NCBI RefSeq assembly: GCF_963517015.1
Contig: NZ_CAUQDV010000001.1
Location: forward strand, 124,001 to 188,000
Source of the DNA: an uncultured Devosia sp.
GTDB taxonomy: Bacteria > Pseudomonadota > Alphaproteobacteria > Rhizobiales > Devosiaceae
Direction: 5' to 3'
Length of the DNA: 64,000 bases
Below, in pieces: positions 34,826-42,167 of the stretch. Numbering within the stretch: position 1 is the stretch's first letter; each line of letters begins with the position of its first letter. The notes beneath the pieces were generated by a model. It did not search any database. It was given only the letters and a program-made list of their open reading frames with translations, and was not told where the DNA came from. The translations under genes were made by a program, and so were the position numbers.

Positions 34826-35731
34826 TCAGTTGAACACCCGTTTCGGCTTGAACTGGCCGAATGCGACCCAGCCCGTCGCAAGGCATTCGCCCTTGAAGCT
34901 GGCCCAGCATTCATCAAGCGATGCGGGTGCGCCGGCGCCGGTCAAAAGCACCGGATTGCCATGGCGCACGGCCGTCGCCTGAACCGGGTCAAGGCGGATT
35001 TCCGGCAGGTCGGCAAAACCGGCGGAGACCGGCTTAAGCAAAGCGTCGCGCTCTTCGAGGGTCAGCGCCTCGAGCTGGTCGATGGTGACCGCATCTTCAT
35101 CATGGAAAGGGCCGACATCGGCGCGGTGCAGGGTTCCAACATGGCCCCGCGTGCCCAGCGCCTCGGCAATGTCGCGGGCCAGCGAGCGCACATAGGTGCC
35201 CTTGCCGCAGACGACTTCCAACACGGATTTGTCGGCGCCATGCTCGATCAGCTCGATTTCGTCGACTTCTATCTCGCGCGGTGCAAGCTCGACCGTCTCG
35301 CCAGCACGGGCAAGGTCATAGGCGCGTTCGCCATCAACCTTGAGCGCCGAAAAAATCGGCGGGCGCTGCATGATCGTGCCAGTGAACTGGGGCAGGAGGG
35401 CCTCAAGCGCGGCGCGTTCGGGCCGTACGTCGGATGTGGCGATGACTTCGCCCTCGGTGTCGTCAGTCGTGGTGGCCTGGCCCCACACCACCGAAAAGCG
35501 ATAGACCTTGGTGCCATCCTGCACCTGCGGCACGGCCTTGGTGGCCTCGCCCAGGGCAATCGGCAGGATGCCGGTGGCCAGCGGGTCTAGTGTGCCGGCA
35601 TGTCCGGCCTTCATCGCGCCAAACAGCCAGCGGATCTTGCCGACCGCCTGGGTCGAGGTCATTTCATAGGGCTTGTTGAGCACGACCCAGCCGGAAACGG
35701 GGCGCTTGAGACGTTTTGGCTTGTCGGTCAC
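34826..35731 (-). CDS. truB: tRNA pseudouridine(55) synthase TruB
   Basis: 301 aa. The catalytic Asp is D49 in G-H-A-G-T-L-D-P-L-A-T-G, with the conserved K-P-x-x-M-T-S near residue 20, and K-G-T-Y-V-R-S-L-A-R-D near residue 180. It makes pseudouridine-55 in the T-loop of tRNAs. Its ATG overlaps the rbfA stop by 4 nt. Neither rpsO downstream nor infB upstream of rbfA is present, unlike the common infB-rbfA-truB-rpsO arrangement. Confidence 0.97.
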   Translation of the reverse strand: MTDKPKRLKRPVSGWVVLNKPYEMTSTQAVGKIRWLFGAMKAGHAGTLDPLATGILPIALGEATKAVPQVQDGTKVYRFSVVWGQATTTDDTEGEVIATSDVRPERAALEALLPQFTGTIMQRPPIFSALKVDGERAYDLARAGETVELAPREIEVDEIELIEHGADKSVLEVVCGKGTYVRSLARDIAEALGTRGHVGTLHRADVGPFHDEDAVTIDQLEALTLEERDALLKPVSAGFADLPEIRLDPVQATAVRHGNPVLLTGAGAPASLDECWASFKGECLATGWVAFGQFKPKRVFN

Positions 35732-36138
35732 GCGTCGTCGCCGTTGTCGTCATCTTCCAGGTCGCGCTGCACCTTGTCGGAGCGCAGCAGCGCATCGATG
35801 CGGCCGGCTTCCTCGAATGTGTCGTCGACATAGAAGCGGATATTGGGCGCGTATTTCATGTTGATCTGCGGCGCCACGCGGCCGCGGATGAACTTGGCGT
35901 GCCGGTTCAGCGCCACCACGACCTCTTCGGCATGGGCGCCGCCCAGCGGCATTATATAGGCATTGGCCAGCTTGAGGTCGGGCGTCATGCGCACTTCGGG
36001 CACGGTGATCACAATGCCATGCAGCGCATCGTCCTCGACATCGCCACGGGCGAAGATGGCAGCCAGGGCATGGCGCACCAGTTCGCCGACGCGCAGCATG
36101 CGCTGCGAAGGGCCGGTTGGTTTGTTGTCTTTGCTCAT
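35728..36138 (-). CDS. rbfA: 30S ribosome-binding factor RbfA
   Basis: 136 aa with the KH-type fold. Motifs: SQRMLRVGELVRHALAAIFA at the N terminus, V-R-M-T-P-D-L-K-L-A-N-A-Y-I in the centre and APNIRFYVDDTFEEAGRIDA near the C terminus. It assists late 16S rRNA 5'-end maturation and cold adaptation. An acidic C-terminal tail (D-L-E-D-D-D-N-G-D-D) is common in alphaproteobacteria. Coupled to truB by ATGA. Confidence 0.96.
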   Translation of the reverse strand: MSKDNKPTGPSQRMLRVGELVRHALAAIFARGDVEDDALHGIVITVPEVRMTPDLKLANAYIMPLGGAHAEEVVVALNRHAKFIRGRVAPQINMKYAPNIRFYVDDTFEEAGRIDALLRSDKVQRDLEDDDNGDDA

Positions 36139-36169
36139 TTGCCGGAATTACGGCTTCCCCGGCCTCGCG

Positions 36170-37195
36170 TCAATCGGCAGCGCGGGGCGGGCGGCCATGC
36201 ATGCCCTCGGGCAGCACGCGGTGGGGCGGCTGATGGCCATCCATGAAGGTGCGGATATTGACGATGACCGTCTCGCCCATTTCGACCCGCGCCTCGAGCG
36301 TCGCGGAGGCCATATGAGCGGTCAGGACGACCTTGTTGGCTTCAGCCAGGGCCAGCAGCCGCGCATCGATGCCATTGCGGTTCTCGAAGACATCCAGTGC
36401 CGCGCCGGCCAGATGCCCCTGTTCGATGGCGTCGAGCAGGGCGGGTTCATCGAGCAGTTCAGGCCGACTGACATTGACCACGAAACTGCCCGGCTTCATG
36501 GCGCGGATGCGTTGGCTGGACAGGATATGGAAGGTCTCGCGCGTATGGGGCGTGTGCAGCGAGACGATGTCGACCGCTTCAAGCATTTGATCGAGATCGG
36601 CCCAATAGGTAGCGCCCAACGGATCCTCGACGCCGGGCGGGCGGCGGTTGCGGGAGAAATAGTGGATATTGAGACCAAAGGCGCGGGCGCGCTGGGCGAC
36701 GGCCGTGCCAATGCGACCCATGCCGACAATGCCGAGCGACTTGCCGCGCAGGCGATGGCCGAGCATGGAGGTGGGCGACCAACCGGCCCAGACGCCGTCA
36801 CGCAGCAGCATCTGGGTGCCTTCGACGAGGCGACGCGGCAGGGCCAGCATCAGCGCCATGGCCATGTCGGCAGTGTCTTCGGTAAGGACGGAGGGTGTAT
36901 TGGTGACGGTCAGGCCCGCGGCCCAGGCGGCTTCGACATCGATATTGTCGACGCCATTGCCGAACTGGGCAATCAGCCGCACGCTCTTGGGCAGGCGGGC
37001 GATCAGTTCGGCATCGATACGGTCGGTGATCGAGGAAACCAGCACATGCTTGCCGTCGAGGCCGTCGACGATGTCGTCGCCGGTCAACGTCACGTCACCC
37101 TCGTTGACATGAGTGTCGAAGAGGGTGGCCATGCGCGCCTCGATGGTCTCGGGCAGGCGCCGTGTCACGAGAATTTGCGGTTTGTGGCTAGCCAT
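36170..37195 (-). CDS. D-isomer-specific 2-hydroxyacid dehydrogenase (glyoxylate/hydroxypyruvate reductase-like)
   Basis: 341 aa. Start M-A-S-H-K-P-Q at 37195 matches family length; the frame extends to 37252. NAD-binding G-I-V-G-M-G-R-I-G, catalytic Arg in N-V-S-R-P-E-L-L-D-E, Glu in D-V-F-E-N-R and His in L-T-A-H-M-A-S-A-T form the usual triad. NVSRPE replaces the common N-x-A-R-G sequence, and H-M-A-S replaces H-x-G-S. It reduces a 2-oxoacid (glyoxylate or hydroxypyruvate likely). It lies 31 nt upstream of rbfA on the same strand without functional link. Confidence 0.9.
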   Translation of the reverse strand: MASHKPQILVTRRLPETIEARMATLFDTHVNEGDVTLTGDDIVDGLDGKHVLVSSITDRIDAELIARLPKSVRLIAQFGNGVDNIDVEAAWAAGLTVTNTPSVLTEDTADMAMALMLALPRRLVEGTQMLLRDGVWAGWSPTSMLGHRLRGKSLGIVGMGRIGTAVAQRARAFGLNIHYFSRNRRPPGVEDPLGATYWADLDQMLEAVDIVSLHTPHTRETFHILSSQRIRAMKPGSFVVNVSRPELLDEPALLDAIEQGHLAGAALDVFENRNGIDARLLALAEANKVVLTAHMASATLEARVEMGETVIVNIRTFMDGHQPPHRVLPEGMHGRPPRAAD

Positions 37196-37300
37196 GCGGT
37201 CCGGGATCAGCGGCGCGGCCGACCGGCAAAAATGCCAAGCTTCAGCGCCCATTAAGGATCATCGGCTAGTGATAGGTTAAATTCCCATTCCTGAAAAGTC

Positions 37301-37891
37301 ATGTTTGACGAGACCGTGAGACCCAGCATCGCCCGTCATTTCGTCGTTATTGGCGCAAGCCTCTTCCGCCGCCTGCCTGCCTTCGTTCTTCTGGCCCTTC
37401 TGCTGGTGCCAGCGGCCCATGCGCAGGCCAACAATCCGAGCGGATTGCCGCTGCCGCGCTTTGTCACGACGCGCAGCGAGCCGATCAATGTGCGCGTCGG
37501 ACCGGGCGAGCGCTATGACATCGTCTGGACCTATGTGAAATCGGGCATTCCGGTCGAGATCACTGCCGAATTCGACACCTGGCGCAAGATTCGCGACATG
37601 GATGGGGAAGAGGGCTGGATTCACCAGAATCTCCTCGTCGGCACGCGTGCCGGATATGTGACGCCGATCATGGCCAATGCGCAGGTTCCGCTGCTGTCGA
37701 CCCGCTCGGACGATGGCAGCGTGCGGGCGCAGTTGGGCCCGGGCCTCAAGGTCACGATCAAGGAATGCGACGGCAACTGGTGCGAGGTTTCGGCCAGCGG
37801 CCAGGCACAGAACCAGCGCAACACGACCTATTCGGGCTATATGCATCAGGACGAAATCTGGGGCGTCTATCCGGACGAGGTTTTTGACTGA
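37301..37891 (+). CDS. Periplasmic SH3-domain protein
   Basis: 196 aa. A long charged n-region precedes the signal helix (RLPAFVLLALLLVPAAHA, then Q-A). Two bacterial SH3-like repeats follow: S-E-P-I-N-V-R-V-G-P-G-E-R-Y-D near residue 60 and V-P-L-L-S-T-R-S-D-D near 130, each ending with a W or Y strand (EEGWIHQNLL, NWCEVSASGQ). Such domains bind peptidoglycan or proteins in the envelope. It is directly followed (no gap) by the GTG-started gene at 37892. Confidence 0.87.
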   Translation: MFDETVRPSIARHFVVIGASLFRRLPAFVLLALLLVPAAHAQANNPSGLPLPRFVTTRSEPINVRVGPGERYDIVWTYVKSGIPVEITAEFDTWRKIRDMDGEEGWIHQNLLVGTRAGYVTPIMANAQVPLLSTRSDDGSVRAQLGPGLKVTIKECDGNWCEVSASGQAQNQRNTTYSGYMHQDEIWGVYPDEVFD

Positions 37892-38203
37892 GTGCCGGAC
37901 AAGGCGCAGATCACGGCGCTGATCACGCTGTCGGACGCTGTCGCCGAGCCCAAGAGTGCCGGCGTCCACAGCGGATTTGAAGCGCACCACAAGTTTCCCG
38001 AAATCGACTTTCTGGCGGGCGGCTTTCACAGCTACGGCGATGATGCGCTGCATTATCCGGGCGAAGAGCTGGTCGCCCGCATCGCCTTTCCCAGCTGGGC
38101 ATATTTCGGGTCAACCCTCCAGGTTGGTGATGCGTTCGAAATCTACGAGCACCAAAGACCCATAGGCCGCGGTGTGGTGCAGGCGATCCACGCGCCGGAT
38201 TAG
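37892..38203 (+). CDS. Small protein with EF-Tu domain 3-like pattern
   Basis: 103 aa, GTG start immediately after the SH3 gene stop. The order A-L-I-T-L, F-E-A-H-H-K, G-G-F-H-S-Y-G, E-E-L-V-A-R-I-A-F, V-G-D-A-F-E-I-Y-E and R-P-I-G-R-G-V-V recalls the third beta-barrel domain of EF-Tu (GFRPQ..., G..F.I.E.GR..G.G.V) standing alone. Stand-alone versions are uncharacterised. No signal peptide, so cytosolic. The 3' end overlaps the opposite-strand reductase gene by 4 nt. Confidence 0.7.
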   Translation: MPDKAQITALITLSDAVAEPKSAGVHSGFEAHHKFPEIDFLAGGFHSYGDDALHYPGEELVARIAFPSWAYFGSTLQVGDAFEIYEHQRPIGRGVVQAIHAPD

Positions 38204-38985
38204 GCCAGTTCCGCCAAGCCATTGGCCGTTTGCCTCGCCACTCGCACGGCGTCGTCCTGCTTGGGGCAGGTCGAACAAAAGCGGGTCTCGTCGATCAGAT
38301 AGTCGAGGCAGCAGCCCTTGCGGCGAACGATCAACAGGCGCTGGCCTTCGGGGCCCTCGACGCGCTGCAGGTCGCCCTGGCCGGTGAGGCCAAGCGCCTC
38401 AAGCCAAAGCGCGGAATAAGTTTCAATTGTCTCGAGCGGCAAATCGCGGCGGCGGTGGCTGAGCCAGACCATGAGGCTCAGCATGCGATCGGCAAACAGC
38501 CGCCGCGCCGGCAGGGGCTTGAGCTTTGCGAAGCCATTGACCTCGTCGAGCATGGTTGCGGCCATGGGGCGCAGCTGCGCAGCAGCCAGCCTGATCAATG
38601 CCTCGGAATCACCTGTCGTCTGCGCGCCCGGCAGCAGGCGGTAGCCGTCGATGTAGATGCCGCGCCTTTGCTGGCTAAGCGTAGCCAGGTCCGACATGGC
38701 ACCATGAATATGCGCCGCGATAACCGCCAGATAGGCCGGCTGCCACAGGAGGTTGGTCCAGAGTCTCACCGCATGAAAGGCGGGACCGGCCTTGGGATAG
38801 GTCGCGGCCAGTTCGGCATGGAGTTCGGACAGCACCTGGCTGTTGTCGCTGCCCGGTTCATACCAGCCCGCCCTGGCCGCACCGGGTTCGCCCTTCATGA
38901 ATCCGGTGACGCGCGCAGCCGTCGCGATCAGCCGCGTGGTGGCGGCATCGGCAGAGTCTTGCGCGAATAAAAAGGAGCGGGCCAT
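38200..38985 (-). CDS. FhuF-type siderophore ferric reductase
   Basis: 261 aa. The C-terminal cluster motif C-C-L-D-Y-L-I-D-E-T-R-F-C-S-T-C follows the CCx10CxxC pattern that binds the [2Fe-2S] centre in FhuF, the cytoplasmic reductase that releases iron from ferric siderophores. The upstream part is alpha-helical with TNLLWQPAYLAVIAAHIHGA, as in the family. ATG 38985 is preferred over a TTG at 39018. No siderophore synthesis or TonB genes lie beside it; the neighbouring GntR gene is divergent. Confidence 0.85.
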   Translation of the reverse strand: MARSFLFAQDSADAATTRLIATAARVTGFMKGEPGAARAGWYEPGSDNSQVLSELHAELAATYPKAGPAFHAVRLWTNLLWQPAYLAVIAAHIHGAMSDLATLSQQRRGIYIDGYRLLPGAQTTGDSEALIRLAAAQLRPMAATMLDEVNGFAKLKPLPARRLFADRMLSLMVWLSHRRRDLPLETIETYSALWLEALGLTGQGDLQRVEGPEGQRLLIVRRKGCCLDYLIDETRFCSTCPKQDDAVRVARQTANGLAELA

Positions 38986-39038
38986 GGGGGCTTTTATCGT
39001 CCCGAGGCGGGCCCGCAAAGCCCCTCGTAGATTCCGGC

Positions 39039-39068
39039 TTGACGCGCTGTTTTAGTGTGCTAGTTATA
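39039..39068 (+). promoter_or_regulatory. Promoter of the GntR-ABC operon
   Basis: TTGACG (39039-39044), 18-nt spacer, GTTATA (39063-39068). The -10 hexamer is exactly the central six bases of the palindrome at 39053-39078. Confidence 0.65.
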
Positions 39069-39078
39069 TAGCACACTA
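39053..39078. promoter_or_regulatory. Perfect palindromic operator of the YtrA-type GntR regulator
   Basis: TAGTGTGCTA and TAGCACACTA are perfect 10-bp inverted arms separated by GTTATA. It ends 14 nt before the GntR start codon and covers the inferred -10, a clear autorepression layout. The TGTnCTA...TAGnACA style is typical of YtrA-subfamily operators. Confidence 0.85.
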
Positions 39079-39092
39079 CACGAGCGAGACAC

Positions 39093-39464
39093 ATGGATGA
39101 TTTCCACTCCAGCCAGCCGATCTTCGTGCAGATCCGGCAAAGGCTCACCGAGATGATCCTGCGCGGATCGGTCAGGGAGAGCGAGGCTCTGCCTTCCGTC
39201 CGCCAGATCGCCGCCGACCTTTCGGTCAATCCGCTGACCGTCACCAAGGCTTTTGAAGCCCTGGTCGATATCGGCGTCGTCGAAAAACGCAGAGGGCTAG
39301 GGATGTTCGTCAAGACCGGAGCGCGGGCCGAGCTGCTCGCCCATGAACGTGACAAGTTTCTGAAGGAAGACTGGCCGCGCATCGCGGCGCAGATCAAGGC
39401 GCTGGAGCTCGATCTCAAGAGTCTCATCGCTCAACCGTCCACCGAGGGTCCGAACCATGACTGA
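39093..39464 (+). CDS. GntR family transcriptional regulator, YtrA subfamily
   Basis: 123 aa, the short length typical of YtrA: only a winged HTH (LPSVRQIAADLSVNPLTVTK, then G-V-V-E-K-R-R-G-L-G-M-F-V) plus a C-terminal helical dimer segment. The gene opens an operon with an ABC ATPase (8-nt overlap) and a permease. It should repress the operon by binding 39053-39078, with induction by cell-envelope or antibiotic stress as in other YtrA systems (family knowledge). Confidence 0.93.
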   Translation: MDDFHSSQPIFVQIRQRLTEMILRGSVRESEALPSVRQIAADLSVNPLTVTKAFEALVDIGVVEKRRGLGMFVKTGARAELLAHERDKFLKEDWPRIAAQIKALELDLKSLIAQPSTEGPNHD

Positions 39465-40368
39465 CCTGTCCGCGACTGTCCCCAATGCCATCGAACCGAT
39501 CGTTTCCGCCCGCGGGTTGCGCAAGAAATTCGGCCGCAAGGAAATCCTCCATGGGCTCGACTTCGACATTCCCCCCGGCCGCATCTATGGGCTGATCGGC
39601 CACAATGGCGCCGGCAAGACCACGACGCTCAATGCCATGCTGGGTCTCACCAGCTGTGAGGGCACCATCCGCGTGCTGGGCGAGGACCCCTTCGCCAAGC
39701 GCGCAAAACTGATGGAAAATGTCGCCTTCATTTCCGATGTGGCCAGCCTGCCGCGCTTCCTGCGGGTGCGCGAACTCTTCGCGCTCCTCAACAATATCCA
39801 TCCCAACTTTTCGCAGGAAAAGGCGCGCAGCTTCCTCGAGGGCACCGACATCAAGCCCGAGATGAAGATCAAGCACCTTTCCAAGGGCATGGTGGCGCAA
39901 CTGCATCTGGCGGTCGTGATGGCCATCGATGCCAAGCTCCTCGTGCTGGACGAGCCCACGCTTGGCCTCGACATCACTTATCGCAAGCGTTTCTACCGGC
40001 GGTTGCTGGAAGACTACATGACCGAGGAGCGCACGCTGATCATCACCACCCATCAGGTGGACGAGATCGAGTTCATGCTCTCCGACATCATGTTCATCCG
40101 CGATGGCGAAATGATCCTCCACATGCAGATGGAGACGGTGAACGACAAGTTCACCCAGCTTGTCGTCAACGAACCCGAACTGCAGGCCGAGGCGCGCCAG
40201 CATGGCCCGGTCTACGAGGAGACCCGCTTCGGGCAGACGGTGATGATCTTCGATGGGGTGGACCGCGCCACGCTCGAGCCCTTTGGCCGGCTGTCGACGC
40301 CGACGCTTTCCGATCTCTTCGTGGCGCTGATGCAGCGACCCACAGCCAATCCGGAGAGCGGTCGATGA
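39457..40368 (+). CDS. ABC transporter ATP-binding protein (YtrB-like)
   Basis: 303 aa. Walker A is G-H-N-G-A-G-K-T-T, the signature L-S-K-G-M-V-A-Q, Walker B L-L-V-L-D-E-P-T-L-G-L-D and the H-loop T-T-H-Q-V. The C-terminal 80 residues form a regulatory tail common in ABC-2 ATPases. It pairs with the ABC-2-type permease encoded next (4-nt overlap). Likely exporter or envelope-stress transporter; substrate unknown. Confidence 0.92.
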   Translation: MTDLSATVPNAIEPIVSARGLRKKFGRKEILHGLDFDIPPGRIYGLIGHNGAGKTTTLNAMLGLTSCEGTIRVLGEDPFAKRAKLMENVAFISDVASLPRFLRVRELFALLNNIHPNFSQEKARSFLEGTDIKPEMKIKHLSKGMVAQLHLAVVMAIDAKLLVLDEPTLGLDITYRKRFYRRLLEDYMTEERTLIITTHQVDEIEFMLSDIMFIRDGEMILHMQMETVNDKFTQLVVNEPELQAEARQHGPVYEETRFGQTVMIFDGVDRATLEPFGRLSTPTLSDLFVALMQRPTANPESGR

Positions 40369-41252
40369 TGGCCTTTACCGCGCTCGTCCATCGCGAGCTG
40401 ATCGAACACAAGGGCGCCTTCCTGATCGGTCCGCTGATCCTTGTCGCCGTCCTGTTCGGCGCCACGCTGCTGGCCTTCACCGTCGGCCGGGTTGATGCCC
40501 GCTTCTCCGGCCAGCTGTTCACCGTGGCGCCGCTGCGCGTCTATGAGGTGGGGTTCCTGGCCTTTGGCTTGGGCTGGTCGCTCTACATGATGGCCGTGCT
40601 GTTCTTTTACTGCGCCGATGGCTTTGCCGCCGACAAGCGCAACAATGCCATGCTGTTCTGGAAGTCGATGCCGGTCAGCGATTTCAAGGTGCTGCTAAGC
40701 AAGCTGGTGGCGGGGATCACCGTGCTGCCCGGCACGATCTATGCCATCGCGCTGCTGAGCGGGATCCTGCTCTATGGCGTGGCTTATACGACCATGTTGA
40801 TCAATGGCTCGGCCAGCATTGCGACCCTGGGCAATATCGTGGGCATCTACGGGCAAGTGGCGTTGACCATCCTCGTCACGCTGGTCTGCGGACTGCTGTG
40901 GTATCTGCCCGCCATGGCGCTGGTGGGCGCTATCGCCACGGCCGTCGGACGCTGGGCGATCCCGATCGCCGTGCTGTTGCCCTCCATCGTCTCGACGCTG
41001 GAATGGGTGACTTTGGGAGGATTGCATCCCTTCGACACGCAGACCTGGCGCTTCATGGAGTATCGCGGTGCCTTGCCCGACACGCCCTATGTCGAGGGCT
41101 GGCTGATGTCGCAGGACGGCTTCAGCGGCATGGCCTATGCGCTGGATTTGATCGGCAACATGGACTGGCTGCAGGTGGGCACCGGCGCGATATTTGCGGT
41201 GGTGGTGATCTATCTCGCCAGCGAATATCGGCGGAGGGTGAACGACAACTGA
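40365..41252 (+). CDS. ABC-2 type permease
   Basis: 295 aa, six membrane segments starting at residue 22 (FLIGPLILVAVLFGATLLAF). A conserved-looking motif F-F-Y-C-A-D-G-F-A-A-D-K-R-N-N-A-M-L-F-W-K-S-M-P near residues 80-105, shared by ABC-2 permeases of this class, probably contacts the ATPase. It is the last gene of the GntR-ATPase-permease operon, closed by the stem-loop at 41257. Confidence 0.88.
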   Translation: MMAFTALVHRELIEHKGAFLIGPLILVAVLFGATLLAFTVGRVDARFSGQLFTVAPLRVYEVGFLAFGLGWSLYMMAVLFFYCADGFAADKRNNAMLFWKSMPVSDFKVLLSKLVAGITVLPGTIYAIALLSGILLYGVAYTTMLINGSASIATLGNIVGIYGQVALTILVTLVCGLLWYLPAMALVGAIATAVGRWAIPIAVLLPSIVSTLEWVTLGGLHPFDTQTWRFMEYRGALPDTPYVEGWLMSQDGFSGMAYALDLIGNMDWLQVGTGAIFAVVVIYLASEYRRRVNDN

Positions 41253-41256
41253 TGCA

Positions 41257-41285
41257 AAGGCCGCGCCGGAGATGGTGCGGCCCTT
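41257..41285 (+). terminator. Stem-loop after the GntR-ABC operon
   Basis: AAGGCCGCGCC pairs with GGTGCGGCCCTT (one G-T pair and one bulge). The T-tract is short (TTG TT), so the terminator is moderate. It stands between this operon and the convergent glycosyltransferase gene ending at 41292. Confidence 0.6.
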
Positions 41286-41291
41286 GTTCAC

Positions 41292-42167
41292 TTAACGCAG
41301 GCCGAGCTTTTTCTTCCACCAGCGCTGCCAGCGATGCCGGGCGAAACGATAGAAGAGGTCGTTGGTCATGACGTGGCGGTAGCTGCGGGCATAGGCGGTG
41401 CTGCGGAAGATGCCGGCCAGGACAGCCCACGGCTTGATGTCGCCGGTGAAATGCAAGATGGCGGGATCCAATGCTTCATGGGCGAAGTGGGTGTCGATGA
41501 CATTCCAGCGCCAGGGCAAGGCATGCCAACGCTCGCGGAAGATCAGGTTGAGCATATCCTGATCAAAATAGAGGCGGGGCAATATGCCCCGTTCGGCCAA
41601 AATGCGGATCTCTGACGCCATGTCCATCCGACGCCACTGCTCCAGATCGATCAACAGCATCCCCGAATTGAAATAGGGGTCGGCGGGATCAAAAATGTCT
41701 GCATTCTGACGCATGTCTCGGCGCACAATCACCCATGGGGAGAGTGAGTCGCGTACTGCGCCTAGCGGCAGGCCGGCCAAATCTGCCTCAAAAAGCTTCT
41801 CGATAGGCCAGCGCACCATCATGTCGCAATCCAGGTAGAGCACCCGCTCCACATCCCGCGAAAGCAAATCGCCCAACATGAGCCGGGCATAGACCACCTT
41901 TGGCCACTGTGCGCTGGTCGGAAGGTCGGCAACGAAAGCTTCGAATGAAGGCATTTCTGCCAATGGATAGAAACGAAGCGTTGCGCCATATTCTGCGGTG
42001 ATCTTTTCGAGATCGTCCTTGTGCGTTGCATCAAGCGGCATGTGGATCAGGTGAAAAGCCAGATCCGTTCGGCGCTTGGTCGACAGACAGATCGAGCGCA
42101 TGACGGCATATGCCGGTGCCCAGAAGTTATTGTCGAAACAAAGAACGACGTGGATCTGGTCAGCCAT
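41292..42167 (-). CDS. Glycosyltransferase family 8 protein
   Basis: 291 aa. GT8 pattern: I-H-V-V-L-C-F-D-N-N-F at the N terminus, metal-binding D-x-D in L-Y-L-D-C-D-M-M-V near residue 105, Y-F-N-S-G-M-L-L-I-D-L near 155, and I-L-H-F-T-G-D-I-K-P-W near 245, the last being the second metal/nucleotide motif. It uses a UDP-sugar to extend an envelope glycan, probably LPS or an exopolysaccharide. ATG 42167 overlaps the end of the O-antigen ligase-like gene by 8 nt. Confidence 0.93.
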   Translation of the reverse strand: MADQIHVVLCFDNNFWAPAYAVMRSICLSTKRRTDLAFHLIHMPLDATHKDDLEKITAEYGATLRFYPLAEMPSFEAFVADLPTSAQWPKVVYARLMLGDLLSRDVERVLYLDCDMMVRWPIEKLFEADLAGLPLGAVRDSLSPWVIVRRDMRQNADIFDPADPYFNSGMLLIDLEQWRRMDMASEIRILAERGILPRLYFDQDMLNLIFRERWHALPWRWNVIDTHFAHEALDPAILHFTGDIKPWAVLAGIFRSTAYARSYRHVMTNDLFYRFARHRWQRWWKKKLGLR

